The translations under genes were made by a program, and so were the position numbers. Positions 1 through 13,012 of a stretch of DNA of 64,000 nt are shown one piece after another. Within the stretch, counting starts at the first letter, position 1. Every line of letters starts with the position of its first letter. The stretch is from Acanthamoeba sp. SK_2022b. Taxonomy: Eukaryota > Discosea > Longamoebia > Acanthamoebidae. The notes under the pieces were generated by a model. It did not search any database and was not told the DNA's origin. It saw only the letters and a program-made list of their open reading frames with translations. The DNA is taken from positions 1 to 64,000 of the forward strand of contig JANDJZ010000040.1 of NCBI GenBank assembly GCA_027943245.1. The letters are read 5' to 3'.

Positions 1-3000
1 ACATGCATCAAATGATCTGGAGAAGTCGAAAGCCGCAATCCTAAGTGACCTCAAGGAACTGCAGACGAAGAAACAGAAGCCCGCGCCCCAGGCCACCTCC
101 CCTGCTGCTGCAACGACGGGGGGAGAGTCTTCGACCGACCAGGAGGTAAAAGATCTCCTCGACTATGGCCTTCAAGTGGTTCTCGCCGAAGTTTGCGTAC
201 GTAGGGCTGATTGTTGACGCCTCGCAGGCTCATTCCTTTCTCTCTCTCTCTCTCTTCTTCTTCGGCCCTCTCCTTTCATGAGTGCACACACTGCACAGTT
301 TCACCCTCCTCACGCTCGGTGTGACATGTGTACTCGCGACAGCAACGCCATGACAAGAGCGGTGGGGGCAGTGCGATGGAGGTGGAAGGAGCAGTCTCAG
401 ATCGCAAGTATGGAGACGTCGGCCTGCTGATCGACATCGCGCTGTGGCTCGGGCGTGAGAAGATGATCGAATCTGCGGCGTCGCTGGAGTTGGTGCGTGA
501 CTTTTTCCTGTCGCACACGATAGAGGAGTGCCAGCAGTTCTTTGCGCTGCTCGAGGACCGCGCCGATCAGCTCTCGCGCGCCATCGTCGGCGATGCGCGG
601 GCCAACAACACGCTCCTTCGCGCGCTCTCAGAAGTTCGCAAGCGGCTGTCCCGCACGAACGACCTCGTCTTTGCCGGTCGCATCCTCATGTTCATGGCCT
701 ACGCGTTCCCCCTCTCTGACAAATCAGGTACAACCACCACCGCGACTACGACTACCTCTATCGATTTCTTCCGCATGGATTCAGGCTCATGCTCATCCCT
801 TTCGACGTTGTGTCCTCCGTCAGGCGTCAACCTCAAGGGCGAAGCGAACGTGGCCAATGTCACCACAATGGACAAGACGCCCAGCCCAGCCCTTGAGGAG
901 ACCACCGAAGACAGTACGTTGCGGCATCATGCATGGTGTCTTGGCTGTGCGAGAAGTACTAAAGTTGTTTACTCTCTCTCTCTCTCTCTCTCATTCGCTC
1001 GCTCGCTCGTCTCATTCGACGCACCAGAGTCCGAGCCGCCCGTGGACTGGACCTTCTATCAAACCTTCTGGGGGCTGCAGGCGTACTTTCTCAACCCGAT
1101 CAAGGCCTTCGAGGCCTGGCCAGTCGTCACCGGTCACCTTAACTCTGTCCTTGACCTCTTCAAGCAGTATCCCATTTCCGAAGAGGCAACGTCCCTTTCG
1201 CTTTGCACAAACTATGCGGAACCAAATACGCCATTGGCCTTGCAACTGACACATTCCCTAACAGGAAGCTAGTGCGGCAAGCTACAACTACGCTCACCCG
1301 CCGGCGACAGGCGATTGCTATCTCACCAAATACCTCACCTCCAGCCGGCTTCTGCGCTTGCAGCTGCGCGACCCGTGGTTCAGGCGTCACATCATGGTCC
1401 AGTTCCTAGTCTTCTTCCAGTCGCTCCGTGTTGTCAGCGAATCATCCACCGTCGCTCAAAAGCTGACCGATTCACAGGTGCGCCACCTGCCTATTACTAA
1501 GCCTACCCCCTTCCGTCTCTCTCTCTTCTGCCTTTGTCTCTGCTCTATCTTTGAGTGCGCGTGTGTCAATTTCAAATAGTCATTGTTTCTCCTGAACAAA
1601 CAAGAAAAACGAGATCGCCAGTTTGACGAAGAAGACGAAAACCTCTCTTTGGGAGACTCCGCCCAACGGAACGCACTTTACAAATACCATCTACGCCATT
1701 CTCAAGCGCGAAAACAACTGGGTACTCCCCCCCCCATCGCTGCAATAATCTTTCTGCTCCTTTATGCGTAATTGTGGGTGGGTGTGCGTGTGTGAGGGTT
1801 GACAATTCTTCAACAATTTAAACCAGACGGATTGGAAGAAGGAGGGCTGTCCACCATTTGAAAAACCCCCGGTGGCTCCTCTTGAGGCGGCAGCTGTGCG
1901 GGCCTCGAGAGAAGTGCGCCTCAACAAGAAGAAGAAGGGCCTTGCCGCGCTTCTCGAAGGGTACCCCAATCTCAATTTACCATTGCGGCGTCCTCGAGTT
2001 TCAATTCAAGTAATACTCAACCTTTCTCGTGTGTGGGCTGCCAAAAACAACAAAAGTGAATCGGTAAGGGACCTGCAGGCGCTCCTCCAGAAAGAGGAGC
2101 GCGGCCGCATGGTGTCTCTCGAAGAGTGGCTAGAGCCCGTCATCCAGGAGATGGACCCTGAGGCCGCCATTGAGTCCCAGTACAAGAAGATCAACACTGA
2201 CAAGGTTCACTTGATGTCCCACCTCACTCCGCCTCACCCTCTCTCGACATCCGCCCATCTTCTGAGCGTGGGAGCCTCACTCGCTTTGTGCCATTCCTTC
2301 AGATCTACGTGTGGCGGGCAAAGCGTTTGACGTTCAAGAACAGCCTTGAGTACTTTTGCACGCTCGCCAAACAGGATGCCACGCTTGAGGACGTGGCCAA
2401 GCAGCTTCTGGCCAGCAAGGGTCACAAGTCTGGTACGCTTTCTCTCTCTCTCTCCCCCCCCCCCTCCGAGAACGCCTTTCACGTTCAAACCTTAGGTTTT
2501 CGCGCCCCTCAACCCAAAACGTGACGCGTCCACAATTCTGCACCGTCACAGGAACGCCCGCAGAGGACGGGATGGTGCTGGAGGATCGGGAAGTTGAGAA
2601 GCGGGATGCAGACGTGGACGAAGCCATTATTAGCACCGACGAGAAGGAGGGTGTGCCCATCAAGATTGAGATCAAGCAGGAAGAGTCAAAGGAGGAGGGC
2701 CGACTGAACGTTGACTCCGGTGACCGCAAGGGCAGCGACGAGGGCGGTAAGCGAGCTGACAATAAGGCGACCAAGTCGACAAAAGCGGCAGCGACAATGG
2801 CAGTACCGCAGCAGGAGGAGGGTGCAGTCAAGGAGGAAAGAGAGGAGGGGGAGGTAGGGGAGAAGCGAAAGGAGATGCCGGCCTCGCCACTGAAGGTGCG
2901 GACTGAAGAAGGCGGTGAGGACGATGTCTCCTCTTCTCCGGCGATCAAGAGGAGACGAGTAGAGACCACTAGCGCTACTACTACTACTTCGGCATCCTCA

Positions 3001-3084
3001 TCATCGCAACAACTCGAGGACGCCAGCGCGACGCTCGCCGTCCCCACCTCCTCTCCAACGCCCAGCGAACGGAACGCGCATTAG
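1..3084 (+). CDS. THOC1: THO complex subunit 1 (THOC1/HPR1), 5' end missing
   Basis: Core subunit of the nuclear THO/TREX complex, which couples transcription to mRNA export. The window opens inside a coding exon (frame 2). Later exons, joined by GT-AG introns, carry family blocks: the helical stretch from 343, then WTFYQTFWGLQAYFLNP near 1050, LRLQLRDPWFRRHIMVQF near 1350 (in human THOC1 also followed by a helical 'FQ' segment), ETPPNG near 1660 and the WKKEGCPPF block at about 1830. One intron (about 1185-1265) fits best with a GC donor. The final exon (about 2552-3084) is a Lys/Glu-rich, low-complexity tail with a KRRR nuclear-localisation-like motif; I see no death domain there, unlike animal THOC1. 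The stop is at 3082-3084. Family assignment is firm; exact exon edges are inferred by eye. Confidence 0.88.
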
Positions 3085-3408
3085 CCGCCACTCGAATTAT
3101 GCTTTTCCGATAGTGAATAGAGGAAAAAACCAGCAAGAACAAAACCAACAACCAACACGAGGTGTTTCGTCTAACCACTTCATCTTACTTGTCGACGGAG
3201 GGAAGCTTCGCACCCCAGTCGCCACCCAGTCGCCGCGCTAGATGAAGAAAATTGCGCCGGCGACCTTAAAGGATGGCCAATGGGTGGGGGCGGTTCCACG
3301 CGCCGCCATTTCAGCGGACGACGGCAAAGTCCGCCTTCGCTTTCCTGTTTCTGCCCCCAAGCCCCGAGCGAGACTGCCACGCAAGAAAGATATAGAGTCC
3401 GGCCGGCA

Positions 3409-6400
3409 ATGCTACGCGGTACGTCTGTCCTCCGGAGGCAACAAGCACGGGGCGTGCTAGGTCTGCAACAGAAGAGCTGCGCAGCAGGCAGCCGCCCCTC
3501 CTTCCCCTCTCTCGGCTCTTCGTTGGCCACCACCACCACCACCACCACCATCGGTGTTGCTGCCACTGCTCACATGCCCCTAAGTATTACCACACGGCTT
3601 AGGCCACCTACGCACTCTGGCCTTAGAAGAGGAGTGCGCAAGGAGCCCCCTGCATCTCTTTACTCCTACTCATCGTCATCGACCTCTTCTGCGACTCTCT
3701 CTTCGCCCACCTCTCCCACCACTACCACAACGACCACTGCTACTACTTCCACCGCGGTCTCTTCTTCTCATCGTCTGACGACGCATGGCTCCCTCGTCTC
3801 GCGTACGCTCCTGCATCAACCCCAGCAGACGCGACACGTCTCCTTTAGTCCTGTGCCTGCCTCGGCAGCTGCGACCATCATTTCGCCGCCGCTCGCGGCA
3901 GCAGACGAGGAAGACGAGGCGCAGCAGCAGCAGAAACTAGTGGCGGCCAGCAAGAGGCTCAACCAACTTGTGCCGGCAAGCCTACGGGCCGACTGGAAGC
4001 AAATCTTCGAGGTAAGGTTCCACACAACCCCCGCAGCATGATGCCGCACGGCGGGTGATGATGCGCGTCAGGGAAACGGGTGTGCCTGATGACGCAATGG
4101 CGAGTGTTGGCCACACTTCTTTTTTTTTCTATTTCATTCCCATTGGGCGGTGCTTGCGCCAAATTTCTCTCTTTTGCGCGTTTTCCCGAGATAGAAGCTG
4201 TCGGTCACCCAGGATGGGACGACTGGACCGGCTTGGTTTTTCTCTTTGTCTCCCCTTTTTCTTTTTCATTGCCCGAATAACCGGCCTGTTCTGCGCCAGA
4301 AACGGTTCTGGAAGGAGGATCTGATGGCTGGCTTGTCGGTGACGATGGTATCGATTCCATTGAACTTGGCGATTGCCCTGGGGTCTGGCGTGCCGCCCGA
4401 GGTTCAAACTCCCTTTCCACCTGTTGTTGGCTGCTCACACTCAGTTGAGACGAATGAATCCCTCACATGGCCATGTGCTGCGGATGATGCAAAGGTCGGA
4501 ATCCTCACTGGTGTTGTGGCCGGTGCCACTGCGGCAGCACTTGGCGGTTCTAAACTGGCCATCACGGGACCTGCCGCCGCAATGTCGATGGTACGCAAGG
4601 CCATATAACACGCGTACACACACAAAACTCCTGACATCTTGCTCGGGTATTAATGGAGACGTGAATATGTTGTTGTCAACCGTGGTCTGTCCAGCTCGTG
4701 GCCAATGCTGTGAGGGACCACGGTTTGGCCGGTCTGGCCATCGCGACCATGTGCTGTGGTGCCATGCAGATGGCCACTGGTGCTATGAAGCTGGGAGGCA
4801 TCGTAAAGCTGACTCCAGTGCCTGTGATGACTGGGTTTATGACTGGCATAGGTACGCGACGAATAAACCTTGTGAAGGTCGTGAGACGACGTGGCCGTTT
4901 AACGCTTTATGCCCGTTCCGTCAAACCGCGTTCACCACCACCACCTATAGGAGCGCTCATTATGAGTGCCCAGCTGCCGCGCGCTTTGGGCGTTCATTCA
5001 CTCGATATGAAAACCATCAGTCTCAACATGCGGCACCTGTTCTCGGAGGCGAGCGATGCGTCCACTGAGATGGCAGCTGTTGCCGCTGAACAAGCTTCGA
5101 ACCTGGTCTCCTTGCCTTCTTTTGGTATCACACCTGCAGACCCTCGTCTGATCTTAGCTGACACTCCGTGTCCCCAGTCTCCTGGTCATGGCCTAATCCC
5201 TCTCTCTCCCTTGTGCATGTCACAGGTCTGGCTGCGTTAACAGTGGGCATCACCATGGGAATCAGCCGCACCAAGCTGGCCACCAAGCTTCCGCCAGTCA
5301 TGGTGGCCGTGGCTGTCACGTCCGCCCTGCAGGGCATCCTGCAGCTGCCTGGAGTGGAAATGATCGAACCGCTGCCGGCACTCTTGACTGCTATTTCCAT
5401 GCCGTCCCTTCCGTCTCTCGGCGAAACCGCACATATCGCTGCGCTCTCGGCTCTTTTCGTAAGTCTCACTCACCATATCTCGGCCTATTCCGTTGTTTTC
5501 TTTCTTCAGTCGACACATCTTGACTAACCATACATGTTATGGGCCTACGTAGTTCAGTATCGGCTCGCTTGAGAGCTTGCTTTCATGTGGGGCTGTCGAC
5601 AAGCTGGCGAAGGCGCGTCGTGGATTCGACCCCAACCAAGAGCTAGTCGGCCAGGGAGCGGCCAACATGGCCTGTGGCGTGTTAGGTGGCATGCCAGCCA
5701 CCAGCGTCATCGCGAGATCATCTCTGTCTGTACTCGCAGGCGGAAAGACTCGCAGAGTGGCCCTGACCATGTCTGGGATGATGCTCATCTCGACAGCGCT
5801 TCTGTCGGACCTATTCCAGCACATTCCCGTGCCTACCCTCGCCGGTGTACTGCTCGCGGTCAGCACCCGAATGGTACCTGCCCCGACGATCGTCCTATCC
5901 TAACTTGGCAATAGTGTTTTAATGATCAGAAGATTGTGATATGATTTGACCGATTTCTTTTTCTCCTGTCTACCTTCTATCTGGACAACAAACAGATTGA
6001 TGTGGACGAGATGAAGCAGATCTGGGCAATGCGGAAGCCTGAAGCTTTGCTCCCGGTGGGCGTAACGGTGGCGGGCATGCTGACTGCAGACCTGGTGGTT
6101 GGCGTGGCGATGGGCCTGGCGAGCTCCTTGGCTCTCAACTTGTACCACAGAGGAGGATCGATGCCGCGACCATCACTCCAGTACAGCATTCGTCACAATG
6201 TACGTTCACCACCTCTTGCGGGGCCTCTGGTCCTTTCAGCTGCTGGGGTTATTGATTTCGTTTTCTTAGAATCTTACCAAGTCACGTGGCGCAATACAGG
6301 ATGGGATGGCAGCGGAAGCGGGCAAGCAGCTGCTCCGAATCAGCCTGGGCGGTCAGGTGGACTTCTTGGCTGGCATGACAGTACAGCAATTGCAAACTGA

Positions 6401-6808
6401 TCTCGACGAGGCCCTTACATTTGGTACGTACCAACCAATGCTCTATCTCCGGAGCACAAGACCGACCGTAACCCTAATTATTTTGCTTCTTGCCACAGGC
6501 GCTACTGAATGCCAAGGCGAAAATGATGAGAGCCTGGAAGCACACGTCATGGCACCTGCGTGCGTAGAAGTTGACATGAAGGGTGTGGCCATTACAGATG
6601 TATCTGGCGCGTTTCTGCTCGGTGAACTTGTGACGGGCTTGCAGCGCAGGGGACACGTCGTAATGGTCACCAATACCTTGCCCGAATGCAGGGTACTACT
6701 TGGCCTCTTTCTCTCTCCTGGACTCTCCAAGTACGATTTTGACTTTTCTTGGCTGGTGTGCAGGACCTGTTGATCAAGAGCCATGTACCTGACAATGTAA
6801 TCCATTAG
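3409..6808 (+). CDS. SulP-family inorganic anion transporter with STAS domain
   Basis: Multi-pass transporter of the SLC26/SulP family (sulfate, bicarbonate or other anions). About ten exons. The first is an approximately 200-residue Ser/Thr-rich extension. Then follow membrane segments with SulP signatures: the block beginning WKEDLMAGLSV (near 4310), the N-terminal TM1-like VSIPLNLAIALGSGVPPE, SKLAITGPAAAMS, a GQGAANMACGVLGGMPAT block near 5660, and LAGVLLAVS. The C-terminal exons encode a STAS domain with the VDMKGVAITDVSGAFLLG pattern near 6570. Start is uncertain: ATG 3280 and ATG 3409 are in the same frame. The 3409 start gives an Arg-rich, acid-free N-terminus resembling an organellar presequence. 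A loop between 5040 and 5160 may include intron. The family is clear; substrate and location are not. Confidence 0.85.
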
Positions 6809-7347
6809 TGGGTGGGGTTGAATTTTTCTAAAGGAATGAGTAAGAACCTAGTGTGGTCCTCCATTTTCCTGGCTACAGCACCTTTGATAGTGCTTGAGTT
6901 CAGGCTTAGAGACAGAAGCTTACACAACATTGCTCCCTCCTCCCTTGACTGGGGCTCCACTTCCTTCTTTTGCCCTCACATAACAAACTCAGCACAACAC
7001 CACAACACCACCACAACACCACCACAACATCCACCACAAAAAAACCATATACCAGCGCCACCACCACAACACCACCACCGCACTACCACCACATCACCAC
7101 AACAACACCCACCAAAATATCACTATGGTAACTACCATCCATCACCACAACATCACAATAACCACAACACCACCACAACAGCACACCACAAAAACCACAA
7201 CTCAACAGTGTCACATTGCCAACAATGAATCTCAATGTCCAAGAAAGGGTACTAGGATAAGGGGTTTGTTAAATTGCTAGGTAACCAATGGCAAGCAAGC
7301 GGAGTTATATGGCGCATTTTCATTGGCTCATGAATTTTTCTATCAGC

Positions 7348-7380
<33 letters not shown>

Positions 7381-7612
7381 ACACGTGCACATGTGTGTTT
7401 GTGTGTGTGTGTGTGTGTGTGCACATGTGTGTTTGCATGTTTGATTGGAATTATCTGTTGTTTAATTTGTCTGTCTTGTTGCTTTTAACTGCTCTCTCTA
7501 TATTACTTATTTATGCCCAGACACACACACACACATGTGCACACAGATGTGCACACCCACCACACTCCCACAATCACACATACACACATTTTTTATGATA
7601 CCTTCATACTTG
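6809..7612. other. Intergenic low-complexity region
   Basis: No gene seen. It holds a CACCA/CAACA-rich block (about 6990-7215), a GT microsatellite and a CA microsatellite, and is nearly devoid of CG dinucleotides. The block resembles the one near 59.6-59.9 kb. Confidence 0.7.
7349..7440. repeat. (GT)n microsatellite with CACATG interruptions
   Basis: Two GT runs separated by a short GCACACGTGCACATG segment; a complementary CA run lies at about 7518-7580. Confidence 0.9.
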
Positions 7613-9059
7613 TCAAAGAACCCAAACAACGTCACTAGCGAAGTACCTCCATGTCAACCTGTTGACCGTCAGAAACAGCATGAACAGCGTAATCAGTGAA
7701 GATGGCAGAACGCAGAAGACGGCGGAGGAGATACACAGAATGGACAAGAGGAGCTTGGGGTGGAAGCCTGCCTTCAATGGTCGTTGGCGAAGTAGTTGAC
7801 CCACTCAAAGAACACTTTGATCTCTTCGCCATTATCATCTGAAGCAGCAGCCACGTGCAGTGGTGAGCTATCAAGATATACGCATTCGTAGCTCAAAGCT
7901 GCCTTGAGCTGTGGTGCACGTACTTGTTACCGAGCCATTGATGGTCATGCCACGAAGCTGGAGCTCGACCACGATTATGATGCAGCTGGCCACGCCCGAG
8001 GAAAGATGGTCATCGATGTCATGAAGTAAGATTTTGGCGACACAGGCACGTCGGGCAGGAAAGGATGCTGGACTTGCGTGGTTACCCACATGAACACACC
8101 ACTTGCCGCTGAAACAAGTGCGCAGGTTCAGGGGAGCTAAGCGTCTGGGGAAGAATGGGTATTGACGGCCAACGCATCCATGCTGCAATTCGCTCGTCTG
8201 CCACCGGCCGACCCCACAAATTTTCAGAGCCACAGCTGCTCCAGAGCCCCCCAACAGGGTTTAGGAGAGCTGCAGTTTACAAGAAAATGTTCTCAGCTTA
8301 TCTGTGTCTATGTGTCGGAGATGTTATTAGATCCTGAAACGACGGAAATTGGGAGTTCGGACCCATCTATGGATGATCGTGAGTAAAAGCAAGCGACACA
8401 CTGGCAGCACAAAACGGAGGGGAGCTTTGGCTTGAGAAAGTACCCGATATGTTGGTACTACCTCTAGTTTGAGCCCACTGTGCAGCGCCGATCATGGTAA
8501 CACCAACTGAAGTCAAAAGCGAAGAGACCGACCCAACCGTTCAGAATCGCTCTCCAACTGTAGTATCTCTCGGATGTGTTTCTACCATTTCCATCTGTTT
8601 GCTGAGGATTGTATGTTCAGTTGCCCACTCTCGTGGGCCAACCTGCTCCACTACGACTCCTGTGGTAATAGGATCGCATCAGCAGCGCTGCTTCGAATGA
8701 ATTCTCTGTTCCATTTTTTTTTCCGGCACGTGAGAACTGGTCTGAATTCCCGCGCCCAGTTGCCGGTCCTCAGAAGAGAGGGTACGCCACGATCGTCGTG
8801 GGCTCGTTGTAGGTGTCTGCCGAGACGCTGATTACGTCGTTCGTCAGCAACTAGATCCTGGCCGATGGTCGTGCCAGACGACACACAAACTGATACTGGC
8901 GATGGTAATTACTTAAACAACTGTGGGTCGGTCTTCTTGCTTGAAGCGCGCTGAGCTTGGGAAAGGTTTTACGTACATACGGCAGAACGAGCCGACGATG
9001 CTCACGATCAAGAACAGTACAACAAGAAACAGAAAACGAGTGGTGGGGGCGGCATTCAT
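7613..9059 (-). pseudogene. Possible secreted or membrane protein gene, probably decayed
   Basis: Not recognised. ATG at 9057-9059 opens a signal-peptide-like segment (MNAAPTTRFLFLVVLFLIV..., about 26 residues) ending at a gtatgt donor. Further exon-like pieces follow on the minus strand: one with NDVISVSADTYNEPTTIV near 8790-8850, a stretch at 7871-8200 with a hydrophobic CIIIVVELQL segment, FFEWVNYFANDH near 7795-7840, and a hydrophobic segment rich in Leu/Ile/Phe at 7650-7760. The last two are in different frames with no evident intron between them, and the ADTY exon runs into a stop after PLF. This suggests frameshift decay, or exons that I cannot place. No homologous family recognised. 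Confidence 0.35.
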
Positions 9060-9316
9060 GATGCGAAGTGCCCCCTTGGACTTGCTTGGGCACCCTATAA
9101 ACCAGCCTGGTCACCAGCATCCGCGTACACAAGCTTGGGAAAGAAAAAAATTGCTACAGCCAAGAAGACTACCGGGGACCATTTCTAGATTGATTTTCCG
9201 CCAATCACAAGCCATACGCCCCTGCAACCACCCCACTGTGTCGTGTGTAACATACGCTGGACAGAGCGCGATCAAATGTCCAGGAGTGTGGTCCACCAAA
9301 GGGTGTACGTAACCCA

Positions 9317-10237
9317 CTACTCGGCTGGCGCCGCCAAGCCGTTCTTACGAGGCTCCAGGAATTGTTCAATGATGTGGTGGGACACATCAGCAAGCTCCTT
9401 GTCGATCGTGGCGCTGTCTCTGTCAACATAGATAAAAAAATACCAGGTTAATGCGGTTGATTGCAAAACACGCGAGCCATTTGGTGGAACGAACCTGAAG
9501 GGGCCGTGGTGTTCGATGTAGTACTTGAGCTTGGGCTCTGTGTGCGAGAAAGCGTGGAGGTGAGGCAATGTCCCAAGTGCTCAGTTCTTGAGAGTAGTAC
9601 CAGTCCCGCTGCCGCGCAGCGTAGCAACGCAGCCGTTCTCAAAGAAGAAGGTGATCATGTGCGTCGACGAAGAGGTGGGCAAAATCGCCTTGTGATCGGG
9701 CTGAGAGCTGTCATAGCCTGAGCGAGCACCACATCCCCCCCCCCAATACGTCGTTGCGTTATGTTGTGTTGGAAGACAGCCTTCAAGGTCTGATGATCAG
9801 AAATGACGTGGAGGACGAACCGGTGGTGAGGTCTCGAATGTTCTTTATCTTGTAGGGTCCGCAGGCGTCGCTATATTTCCCATTGTTACGAATGCGCCCG
9901 AATATGGTTTCCATCAAGGCGGGATCGTAGCAGAAAAAGTAGCGATTGTTGGTGGCATAGTATCCGTATTTCTGTGCACGCATGTGTCAGTCACTCGAGG
10001 CATGACCTGAGGTGGCCAACCGTATGCGTGGTATGGTGCGTGGGCCTGTACCTCGAACAGCGAATGAAGGGTGCTGACGACAGTGCTGCGCTGCGAGTAC
10101 AATTCGACTGCCATTTCGGCAAACACGGCCGCGGCACGCACGCCATCCTGGGGCACACCATTCAATTGCCAAATGAGTACTGAAAGAAAGCTCTTGTAAC
10201 TCTGCTAGTACAATCGATCGAGAGCAAAAAATTAAAG

Positions 10238-10302
<65 letters not shown>

Positions 10303-12420
10303 AGTGATGCACCTTGTCGCGGCAGACGTCGCCAACCATGAAACCGATGGCTTCTTCAAAGGCGTAGAGGAAGCGATAACCCTTGGACGTGAGATCCGCA
10401 GCCACACTGCCCAGCCATTTGAAACCCGTCAACGTTTCCTGAAGCGAGGAGAGGGAGAATTGGGGGAAGCGGTCAATAGCGGATAGCGTGGCCTTGGTCC
10501 TCTTGTAGAAAGGAGACGATGTACATCGTAGTGGAGCCCCTCTTTTTCGGCCAGCGCGGCGAGCATCTTGGAGGAGACGGTAGTGTTGAGCACTACACAC
10601 TTGCCGGCCGGTACATCAGGATGGGCCGCGGAAAACTTTTGCCACACCCAGTTGGCAAGCAGGATGCCGATCTCATTGCCAGTAAAGACCTTCCAGCTTC
10701 CACTACACGCACAAGACATAAGTCGCGTGAGAATCCATGCACACAGCCTAACGCCAACACCACACAACGCCTATGAAGAAAAAACAAACAATACGAAAGA
10801 AAGAAATAACAATTACCCATTTAAAAAATAATCAAAAACAAATCAACGTAAACAACGCAGGAGGATAGAGACGAGTACTCGTCCAGCTTCTCTGCGACGG
10901 CCAGCCGATCAGCGTCGGGATCATTGGCGAGGATCAATGGCGATCCGACCGAATCGGCCCGTTGGATGGCGAGCTTGAGAGCTCCCTTGCCCTCCTCCGG
11001 GTTGGGAAAGGCTACCGTGGGGAAATCGGGGTGCGGCGCAATCTGCTCCTCTACCGGTACATATGGCGGCAGATTGAAGGCCTGATTTCCCGCTTGCATC
11101 TATGAGCACGCTGTGCTACACGAGCCCAGAAGCAGGGAAAAGAGGGAGGGAGGGGAGCGCTTTGAGGGCCTCACCTCGAACGCCTTGGCGACCCACGGAG
11201 TTCCAACACCGTGCATGGCCGTGTATGTGATCTTGAGATCCGACTTTTGGTTGGACTCTCTGTCACAGGGAGGGAAAGAATACTGTGAGAAAGCAGTGTG
11301 GTGCGCACGTGGAGTGGCTGAGTGAGTTAACTTGTTGAAAGAATATTGCTGGATGTCGGCAAAGTAGTTGGTCTCGACATCAGCAGTGGGATCGACAAGC
11401 TGACCAGAATCGGTACCCTGCGCAGCGGCAAAAGAAACAGCCCACGGTTATTAAACAAGTCGCGACCACTGAATAAACACGCAGCAGACAAGAACATTAT
11501 CACACCACAAACACAGATACCTCCTTCAACAGGGCATCCACATCAACGTCCCAAGGCTGCAGGTTCTCTTCGATGCACTTGGCAATGCCCTTGTCATGAG
11601 GAGTAACAATCTGGCAACCGTTGTCCCAATAGACCTGTACAACGTGTTGTTACAGGCAAAGAGTGTGAGCTCTGCGACGTGGGGGCTGGAAACGGAGATC
11701 GCAGGACTGTACCTTGTAGCCGTTATCATCCTTGGGATTGTGCGAAGCAGTGATCATCACACCAGCGGCGGCTTTCTTCAAAAGCACGGCGTAGGGCACC
11801 AGCGGAGTGGCAGCCAACTTGTCGAACAAATAGACCTTAAACCCTGCCTCATGGATATATATATATATACATCAATATTGATTAGAGCTCAAACAAACAC
11901 GGAGATCATAACCCTGCACTGTTTAACGATCCAGATTAAAAAATTAATAAATAAATAATAAATAAATGGAACATGAATGGCAGCAGATAATTTCGAGAAG
12001 TAGTGAGGTCTTGGGTCACCAGGAGGGAAGAGGCCAACCTTTGTAGAGAAGGGCAGCAGCAGTGAGCTGGGCGAAGCGGAGCGAGTGGTGGCGGTGGTCG
12101 TGCCCTACGACAACCCCACGTGTCTCGGCAGAAGAATCAGCGGCGCTACTGATCAGCAGATATGTGGCCAGGCCCTGGGAGGCTTGAGTGACGGTCAGCT
12201 CGTTCATGAAGGCGAACCCGGCACACATCTTGCCGCGCAGTCCCGCCGTGCCGAAGGAAATGCGACCACTAAGGCGCGCACGAAGGCCCGCCTCATCCCC
12301 GTTGGCCAGTAGATCGCTCACCTCCCGCCTAGTCTCCACACACTTGTCCCAGCTCAACCAGCGCTCCGCCAACTCCGCCACTTCTTGCGCAACACCTTTG
12401 CCGTCTCCTCTTGCTGCCAT
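9317..12420 (-). CDS. PGM2: Phosphopentomutase/phosphoglucomutase 2
   Basis: Alpha-D-phosphohexomutase family, PGM2 branch: converts ribose-1-P and ribose-5-P (and glucose-1-P/6-P) in the cytosol. From the 5' end: [10 protein letters not shown] (near 12240), [16 protein letters not shown] (near 12090), the phosphoserine loop [13 protein letters not shown] (about 11713-11755; catalytic Ser), [14 protein letters not shown] (near 11200), the metal-binding loop [13 protein letters not shown] (near 10900), [16 protein letters not shown] (near 9940), [11 protein letters not shown], split by an intron from [12 protein letters not shown], and a C-terminal FLEPRKNGL as in animal PGM2. About ten exons. 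Start ATG 12418-12420 (MAARGDGKG). All catalytic motifs appear present. A 59-bp GT microsatellite sits in one intron. Confidence 0.93.
10241..10299. repeat. (GT)n microsatellite in a PGM2 intron
   Basis: Uninterrupted GT dinucleotide run of 59 bases between two PGM2 exons. Confidence 0.95.
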
Positions 12421-12659
12421 CTTGCCAGATCTTTGCCTCGGTTGCCCTGGGCCCACAGAGAACAAAAGAAATCTCAAGAATAATACTTCACTTTCTCTGA
12501 GTCTGGAACGAGGCGGGTGTAGCAGTGATCAGGCACTCGCTCAAGCAGCCGCTCGACCACCTCAACTCACTGTTATGCTCACTTGCCTTTGATGGCAATC
12601 GCTCGAGCTGCGGTTCAATATCGTGCCTCAAGTCTCCAATGTGAGACGCTTTTCATCCC

Positions 12660-13012
12660 ATGCAACCTACAATCCGCTTCGTCGACGTGGTTGCCCTCGA
12701 TGGGGAGATGGTCACGTCCGCCATCACGGCGCATTCGAGTTCGACATCGACGAAGAGAACTCGCAGATGGTGGTCCGCTTTGCTTACTTTGTCCACTCAG
12801 CCTGGTATGTATTTTCCCTTTCCAGCTGAATGATCTGTCTGGCTAACGTTGCTGGTTTGCCAGACTTCGGCGTCCTGCTCGGCGATAACAACTCAAAGTC
12901 TGGTGGTCAGGGCAGCTCGTTGAACTTGCCCCTCGTCATTGGTGCTGCGGTGGGAATCCCTGCCATAGTCCTGGTCGTTGCTGCTATTGTCACCGGAGGA
13001 GGCGCATTGCTT
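12660..13012 (+). pseudogene. Truncated single-pass membrane protein gene, cut at the 5' LTR
   Basis: Coding-like DNA with one intron (donor gtatgt near 12805, acceptor at about 12863). The second exon starts near DFGVLLGDNNSK and encodes a transmembrane helix (LPLVIGAAVGIPAIVLVVAA). The reading then stops abruptly at the TGTT of the retrotransposon LTR at 13013. The splice phase supports the frame that reads MQPTIRFVDVVALDGE from ATG 12660; an acidic alternative frame is open over the same exon, so the N-terminus is uncertain. The helix type is common in Acanthamoeba receptor-like proteins, but the cytoplasmic part is missing, so no function can be given. The expected continuation is not found beyond the 3' LTR. 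Confidence 0.5.
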
